Source of the DNA: Acidimicrobiia bacterium
GTDB lineage: Bacteria > Actinomycetota > Acidimicrobiia > Spongiisociales > ZC4RG35
NCBI GenBank assembly: GCA_029865445.1
Contig: JAOUGY010000042.1
Location: forward strand, 1-18,034
Direction of reading: 5' to 3'
Length of the DNA: 18,034 nucleotides
Shown here in pieces: positions 14,166 through 18,034 of the stretch (within the stretch, counting starts at the first letter, position 1; each line of letters starts with the position of its first letter). A program made the position numbers and the translations under genes. Below the pieces are notes generated by a model. The model was not told the DNA's origin. It searched no databases and was given only the letters and a program-made list of their open reading frames with translations.

Positions 14166-14810
14166 TCACGACTTCGCGATCTCGATCGCGGCTTCGCGGT
14201 CGACCACGGCTTCGAGCCGGTAGGTCAAGTCGTCTTCGGTCCAGATCAGGGCCGGGCCGGACAGGCGCCCCCGGTCCTCGACGATCCGGCCGGCGGAACC
14301 CTCGAACAGGATGAAATGGTCATCGCCTTCCACCCACAGCGCAGCGCCTCGATCCAACTCGACCTGGGTCACTTGGGAACTCGGATCCCGCGCCAGTTTC
14401 GTCAGTCCACCATCCACGCCGTGCTCGAACACTGCGAGCAGAGCACCTTCCGGCGCCAACCGCGAAGGCGGATACACCAGCCAGAAGCGGCCCTCGGCAT
14501 CCCGCCGCACTTCGGTGGGTTCGCCGAGCGCCGCCGGGAGCCGGAAGGTGACTTCACCGGTGAACACGGAACCGAGCGTGGACCGCTCCGCCGGGTCGGT
14601 CATGACCCCTCGGCCCACTTCGACACCTCCGATCCCGAAGAACGCGGTCACCCGCTCGCGGGTAGCCGGAACGATGGTGGCCACGACGAGAAGCAAGAGC
14701 ACGGCTGCCGCGAGTTCGACCCAACGTGGCTGTCGCCGGATCGGCCGTTCTTCGTCGGGCCAGCGCACGTGTTGGGCGAGGTCGGTGAGGGCGGCTTCGA
14801 CATCGATCAT
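14166..14810 (-). CDS. Single-pass membrane protein in the anti-sigma position
   Basis: 214 residues. A short cytoplasmic part (1-30, acidic then Arg-rich) is followed by one membrane helix (about 31-48, ELAAAVLLLLVVATIV) and an outer domain of about 165 residues. This topology and the ATGA overlap with the sigma gene (14810-14807) point to an anti-sigma factor. But the zinc HxxxCxxC motif of typical anti-sigmas is missing and the cytoplasmic part is very short. I recognise no family in the outer part; it contains several GEVTFRLP- and RFWLVYPP-like beta segments and an acidic FEHGVDGG region, and could be a sensor. Function is inferred only from position and shape. Confidence 0.75.
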   Translation of the reverse strand: MIDVEAALTDLAQHVRWPDEERPIRRQPRWVELAAAVLLLLVVATIVPATRERVTAFFGIGGVEVGRGVMTDPAERSTLGSVFTGEVTFRLPAALGEPTEVRRDAEGRFWLVYPPSRLAPEGALLAVFEHGVDGGLTKLARDPSSQVTQVELDRGAALWVEGDDHFILFEGSAGRIVEDRGRLSGPALIWTEDDLTYRLEAVVDREAAIEIAKS

Positions 14811-15373
14811 GACAGGTGTCCTTCCAACACGGCGGCGAGGCTTTCCCGGGCCCGGTGGAGCCGCGACTTCACCGTTCCGGGCGGTACACCCAGTACGGCG
14901 GCGGTTTCCGTCTCGGAAAGCTCGAGCAGATAGCGGCAGACGACGGCGAGGCGTTCAGGGCCGGGAAGGGACTCGACCGCGGCATGAACGGATCGGCGGC
15001 GCTCCCATGCGACGGCGTCGGCGGCCGGGTCGGATTCGACGAGTTCGGGAACCGCCGCCGCCGATTCGCGGTTGCTCCTCCTCCATCGGGATCGGACCAG
15101 GTTCTTGGCCTCGTTGCTGACGATCTTCAACAACCAGGGGCGGAACGGACTGTCGAAGCGGAATCCATCGAGTTTCCTCCAAGCCTTCAACAAGGCTTCC
15201 TGAGTGACGTCCTCCGCTTCGGCCGCCGACCCCACGATCGTCCAAGCGACGCGCAATGCCACCCGCCGGTGTTCGTTCACCAGCGAGTCGAACGCAGCGC
15301 GGTCACCGGCCTGCGCCGCTTCGATCAATCGACCTTCTTCCGCCGCTCTAGCCTCCTTGCGACAGTTGTACAC
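14807..15373 (-). CDS. ECF-type RNA polymerase sigma factor
   Basis: 188 residues from the chosen GTG. Region 2 (about 16-98): LIEAAQAGDRAAFDSLVNEH, AEDVTQEALLKAWRKLDGF and FRPWLLKIVSNEAKNLVRSRWRR. Region 4 (about 128-180): LPGPERLAVVCRYLLELSETETAAVLGVPPGTVKSRLHRARE, a helix-turn-helix. Both are clear sigma-70 ECF signatures, and regions 1 and 3 are absent. The start is uncertain: GTG 15373 has no ribosome site, whereas TTG 15328 follows AGAAGG at a good distance and would give 173 residues beginning at LIEAA. A candidate promoter (GAACCC, 17 bases, TACAAC) overlaps GTG 15373 and would favour the TTG. The gene overlaps the membrane protein by ATGA. Divergent from yjjI; whether it controls yjjI is not known. 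Confidence 0.9.
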   Translation of the reverse strand: MYNCRKEARAAEEGRLIEAAQAGDRAAFDSLVNEHRRVALRVAWTIVGSAAEAEDVTQEALLKAWRKLDGFRFDSPFRPWLLKIVSNEAKNLVRSRWRRSNRESAAAVPELVESDPAADAVAWERRRSVHAAVESLPGPERLAVVCRYLLELSETETAAVLGVPPGTVKSRLHRARESLAAVLEGHLS

Positions 15374-15403
15374 CGCCGAATCGATTTGGGTTCTCGGCAG
15401 CTG

Positions 15404-15417
15404 GGGACCTGTGGCCC
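15404..15417. promoter_or_regulatory. DosR/DevR-like palindrome between the sigma gene and yjjI
   Basis: GGGAC-CTGT-GGCCC matches GGGAC-N4-GTCCC at nine of ten arm bases. Its centre is 76 nt upstream of the yjjI start; a -10-like AACAAT (15441-15446) lies 33 nt from the centre, the same spacing as at nifJ. A second GGGAC half-site is at 15436-15440. Outer consensus bases do not match, so this is a candidate. Confidence 0.4.
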
Positions 15418-15486
15418 TGTCGAGCCCGGCGAACGGGGACAACAATTGGAGCCGGGCGTGCCGGTTGACGCGTCCAGGAGGCCGCC

Positions 15487-17016
15487 ATGACAGACATCGC
15501 ATCTTCGCCTCTGGTAATCATCACATCACCCCGGCTCTCGTACCGGCAACGCCTCACCCAACTGGCGCTGACGGCGGAAGAAGCCATCGACTATCCGCAG
15601 CTGCCGGCCGCAGCCCGCCGGGCGTTCGAGACCGGACTCGTTTCCGACCTCCACGAAGGCCACGCGCCGTACCGCCCCAGGTATCTCCTTCCCGACTATT
15701 CGGTGGCGCTGAAGAACGGCAGCGAGTACCTCGAGCTCGAGCCTCCCCGCGATCTGCGCGAGGCTGTGGACTTCCTGCAGATTCTCTACCACCACGTCCC
15801 TTCGATCACCACCTACCCCGTGTATTTCGGCGACATCGACATGCTTCTTCTCCCGTATCTCGACGGGTGGATGAGTGATGAAGAGCTCGACCGGGAGATC
15901 ACCCGGCTGTGGCGTTTTCTCGACCGGACCATCCCCGACGCGTTCGCCCACGCCAACATCGGGCCTGTCGACAATCGGATAGCCCGATCGGTGCTCAGGG
16001 TCGACAGTGAACTCGGCCAGGTGGTTCCCAACCTCACGCTCAAGTGGGACCCGGAAACGAGCGGCGACGGTCTTCTCCAGGCGGCAGCGGACGCCATCGT
16101 CGCCGTGAACAAGCCCCACATCGCGAACCACCCGATGATGTCGCGCGACTTTCCCGAGGGATACGGGGTGGTCAGCTGCTACAACACCCTCCCGCTCGGC
16201 GGCGGCTCTCACACGCTGACCCGCCTCAACCTGGCTGAGAGCGTGGCCCGCCATGAAGGTGAAATCGATGCCTACCTGACCAGAACTCTGCCCGAGCACA
16301 TCGAGCTGACGTTCCAAGTCATCGAGGCCCGCATCAGGTTCCTCGTCGAGGAGGCCAAGTTCTACGAACACTCGTTCCTCGTCGACGAGGGGCTCATCCA
16401 CCCCGACCGGTTCACTGCAATGTTCGGCATATACGGCGTCGCCGAGTTGGTCGAAGGACTCCTTCCCGGCAGTCGGTACGGACGAGATGCCGAGGCGCGC
16501 GACCTCGCGGACAAGGTGATCGAGCACATTTCCGAGGCAGTCGAGCGGCGCGAACTGCCTCACTGCCGCAACGGCCGAGCCATGCTGCATGCCCAATCGG
16601 GTATCAGCGAGGACATCGGGGTGACTGCGGGAGCGAGGATTCCGATCGGCGCGGAGCCGGAGATCGTCGAACACATCGAGACCGTGGCGCATCATCATTC
16701 AGCGTTTTCATCGGGCATCTCCGACATCATCGCTCTCGACTCCGGTATCCGATCCAATCCCGAAGCCCTCGTCGACCTGACGAGGGGGGCGTTCGATCGG
16801 GGGATGAGAGAAGTGACGTTCAACGTCGAAGGATGTGACCTCGTCCGGGTCACCGGCTACATGGTGCGGCTGTCGGACATCGAGAAACTCGCGAACGAAG
16901 GGTCGCGTATCAACAGTACGGTCCTGGGTGCGGAATCCGTTGAGAATTGGGGTTTGCTGGGTCGGCTCCCGAGGGTCGTGAGCGTCGAGACGGATCCTCG
17001 ACTGGGAACCCGGTGA
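15487..17016 (+). CDS. yjjI: YjjI-family glycyl radical enzyme
   Basis: 509 residues, the length of the YjjI family and shorter than PFL-type enzymes. The catalytic Cys231 sits in VVSCYNTLPLGGGSHTLTRLNL-type sequence (shown here in part, 228-249). The glycyl radical loop is RVTGYMVRL with Gly457, followed by a C-terminal tail of about 50 residues (SDIEKLANEG, SVENWGLLGR) typical of YjjI. The radical Gly is made by the activase encoded next, whose start overlaps this stop in GTGA. The ATG at 15487 has AGGAGG five bases upstream. Oxygen would cleave the activated chain at the Gly, so the enzyme works in anoxia. The physiological reaction of YjjI is not established to my knowledge; in E. coli it lies near deoxyribose catabolism genes, but none are seen here. 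Confidence 0.93.
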   Translation: MTDIASSPLVIITSPRLSYRQRLTQLALTAEEAIDYPQLPAAARRAFETGLVSDLHEGHAPYRPRYLLPDYSVALKNGSEYLELEPPRDLREAVDFLQILYHHVPSITTYPVYFGDIDMLLLPYLDGWMSDEELDREITRLWRFLDRTIPDAFAHANIGPVDNRIARSVLRVDSELGQVVPNLTLKWDPETSGDGLLQAAADAIVAVNKPHIANHPMMSRDFPEGYGVVSCYNTLPLGGGSHTLTRLNLAESVARHEGEIDAYLTRTLPEHIELTFQVIEARIRFLVEEAKFYEHSFLVDEGLIHPDRFTAMFGIYGVAELVEGLLPGSRYGRDAEARDLADKVIEHISEAVERRELPHCRNGRAMLHAQSGISEDIGVTAGARIPIGAEPEIVEHIETVAHHHSAFSSGISDIIALDSGIRSNPEALVDLTRGAFDRGMREVTFNVEGCDLVRVTGYMVRLSDIEKLANEGSRINSTVLGAESVENWGLLGRLPRVVSVETDPRLGTR

Positions 17017-17912
17017 TTCTCGCTCCGGCGGGGACGATCTCGCATCCGATCGAGCCTCGCATCGATGTGTTCGAGGTGGCCGGAGTGGTGCGCTCGAGCT
17101 TCGTCGACGGCCCCGGAAATCGATACGTCCTGTTTCTCCAGGGGTGCAACTTCGACTGCACCGCATGTCACAACCCCTCCACTATCGGGCGGTGTGATGG
17201 CTGCGCCGTGTGTGTGGATGTCTGCCCGCACACGGCGCTGGCGGTACCTGTGGCCGGTCGGATTCTCTTCGACCCATCGGCGTGTGATCAGTGTGGGGAT
17301 TGCCGCACGGTGTGCCCGATCAGCGCCGACCCCACGATCCGTCTTCGCTCCGTGGATGCCGTCCTCACCGAGATCCGGACGGTGGCTCCCTTCGTCAGGG
17401 GCGTCACAGTGACAGGCGGTGAGCCGACGCTTCAACTTGGAGCGCTGAAGTCCCTGTTCTCCCGGATGGGCGCCGACCCCGAGCTGGGGCCGCTGACCCG
17501 GCTCGTCGACACGAACGGCTCGCTCGCTCCTGCGGGATGGCACGAGCTTCTACCCGTTCTCGACGGTGCCATGGTGGACCTCAAGTCGGGGACGCCTCAA
17601 CTGCACCGGCGAATCACTCGTTCCGAACAGTCCCACGTGGTCGCGTCGCTCCACCTCCTGGCGGACGCCGGAAAGCTGGCCGAGGTTCGACTGCTCCTCA
17701 TCGAAGGTGTCACCGACACCGATGTCGAACTGGAAGCCTGGGCGCGGATCGTGACTGCCGTCGACCCGGGCGTTTCCGTCCGAGTGATGCCGTTCCGGCA
17801 CGAGGGGACCCGGACGGCGGCCCGAGAGTGGCCGATCACCGGAGAACGCGCCATCGAGCGTGTTGTCGACCGGCTCCGGGATCTGGGGCTGACCGGCCCA
17901 TTCGGCGCCTGA
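17013..17912 (+). CDS. yjjW: YjjW-type glycyl radical enzyme activating enzyme (radical SAM)
   Basis: 299 residues. The radical SAM motif is C45-x3-C49-x2-C52 (GCNFDCTACHNP), preceded by SSFVDGPGNRYVLFLQ as in activases. Two additional ferredoxin-type clusters follow as an insert: C61/C64/C67/C71 and C91/C94/C97/C101. TVTGGEPTLQ (132-141) is the SAM-binding GGE motif, and DTNGS and DLKSG are also typical. The enzyme uses SAM and an electron to abstract H from the Gly of YjjI. GTG 17013 overlaps the yjjI stop (GTGA), so the pair is coupled; an in-frame ATG 66 bases upstream lies inside yjjI and is rejected. The electron donor could be ferredoxin or flavodoxin reduced by the nifJ product, which is inference. 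No clear terminator hairpin is seen in the 40 bases after the stop. Confidence 0.93.
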   Translation: MILAPAGTISHPIEPRIDVFEVAGVVRSSFVDGPGNRYVLFLQGCNFDCTACHNPSTIGRCDGCAVCVDVCPHTALAVPVAGRILFDPSACDQCGDCRTVCPISADPTIRLRSVDAVLTEIRTVAPFVRGVTVTGGEPTLQLGALKSLFSRMGADPELGPLTRLVDTNGSLAPAGWHELLPVLDGAMVDLKSGTPQLHRRITRSEQSHVVASLHLLADAGKLAEVRLLLIEGVTDTDVELEAWARIVTAVDPGVSVRVMPFRHEGTRTAAREWPITGERAIERVVDRLRDLGLTGPFGA

Positions 17913-17952
17913 ACACCTTCGGGGGGACACGACTCGGAGTGCCTACCGGAAC

Positions 17953-18034
17953 TCATGTGTTCCCCACCATCCACTCTCGTCGTGGGAAGCCGGCACCGAT
18001 GTACCCGAGCGCTCGAACGAGGAATGCGGCCATG
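17953..18034 (-). CDS. C-terminal tail of a protein with an SLH-like end (cut by window edge)
   Basis: Only 26 codons and the stop (TGA 17955-17953) are in the window; the gene enters from the right. The visible end is MAAFLVRALGYIGAG then FPRREWMVGNT. The MAAFLVRALG block is typical of S-layer homology repeats in actinobacterial cell-surface proteins. The gene is convergent with yjjW, 40 bases away. The call rests on one short motif and could be wrong. Confidence 0.5.
   Translation of the reverse strand, partial: MAAFLVRALGYIGAGFPRREWMVGNT

Noticed and set aside
14158..14171. GGGAC half-site before the cupredoxin gene as a third DosR-like box
   Set aside because: The second arm does not match; a single five-base half-site is expected by chance.
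15526..16698. 390-codon minus-strand open frame opposite yjjI
   Set aside because: Shadow of the yjjI codon pattern without a recognisable domain; yjjI has both catalytic motifs on the plus strand.
17913..17952. Terminator between yjjW and the convergent right-edge gene
   Set aside because: Only two or three consecutive pairs can form around CCTTCGGG; no real stem.
1..18034. tRNA or rRNA genes, CRISPR arrays, insertion sequences, integrases
   Set aside because: None seen on either strand by reading; spacers are short and no terminal repeats or transposase motifs were found.

Overview
The window is high-GC, densely packed bacterial chromosome. Several features point to Actinomycetota: a small septum-formation-domain lipoprotein, an HtdZ-like MaoC hydratase and FabG4-like reductase parts of mycobacterial type, frequent GTG starts, and an SLH-like C-terminal tail at the right edge. 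I would guess an Acidimicrobiia-like or other uncultured lineage, but the class is inference. Two oxygen-sensitive enzyme systems, a pyruvate:ferredoxin oxidoreductase and a YjjI-type glycyl radical enzyme with its activase, imply life with anoxic periods.

Left part (1-7111, minus strand, transcribed right to left): one compact operon of eight genes, mostly joined by 4-base ATGA or GTGA overlaps. In order of transcription these are a PcaF-like thiolase, a class III CoA-transferase, a degenerate Rossmann protein, a FabG-type reductase, a SerA dehydrogenase fused to a SerK/SbnI-like (ParB/Srx fold) domain, a Thr/Pro-linker lipoprotein, an (R)-specific MaoC hydratase, and a proline racemase/hydroxyproline dehydratase family enzyme cut by the window edge. 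Thiolase, FabG and MaoC fit (R)-3-hydroxyacyl-CoA chemistry. The two SDR-type genes together look like a split version of mycobacterial FabG4.

Middle part (7120-13612): a short divergent promoter region with two GATG-N3-CATC palindromes, then a septum-formation-domain lipoprotein on the plus strand and a strong bidirectional hairpin. On the minus strand follow a GlsB-type membrane protein, a dihydroorotate-dehydrogenase-like flavoprotein without the usual catalytic residue, and nifJ. Divergent from nifJ are an Hsp20 chaperone and a universal stress protein, each followed by a GC-rich hairpin.

Right part (13613-18034): a minus-strand set of ECF sigma factor, membrane protein in the anti-sigma position, and membrane-anchored cupredoxin; divergent from it the yjjI-yjjW pair; and finally the tail of an SLH-like protein entering from the right.

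The main candidates for something undescribed are the SerA-SerK fusion, the split FabG4 within an (R)-acyl-CoA operon, and a possible shared hypoxia-type control. The last rests on GGGAC-N4-GTCCC-like sites (9 of 10 arm bases, as in the DosR/DevR box) found in both the nifJ/hsp20 and the sigma/yjjI divergent promoter regions. No RNA genes, CRISPR arrays, insertion sequences or integration sites were seen, and no gene-free stretch exceeds 300 bases.
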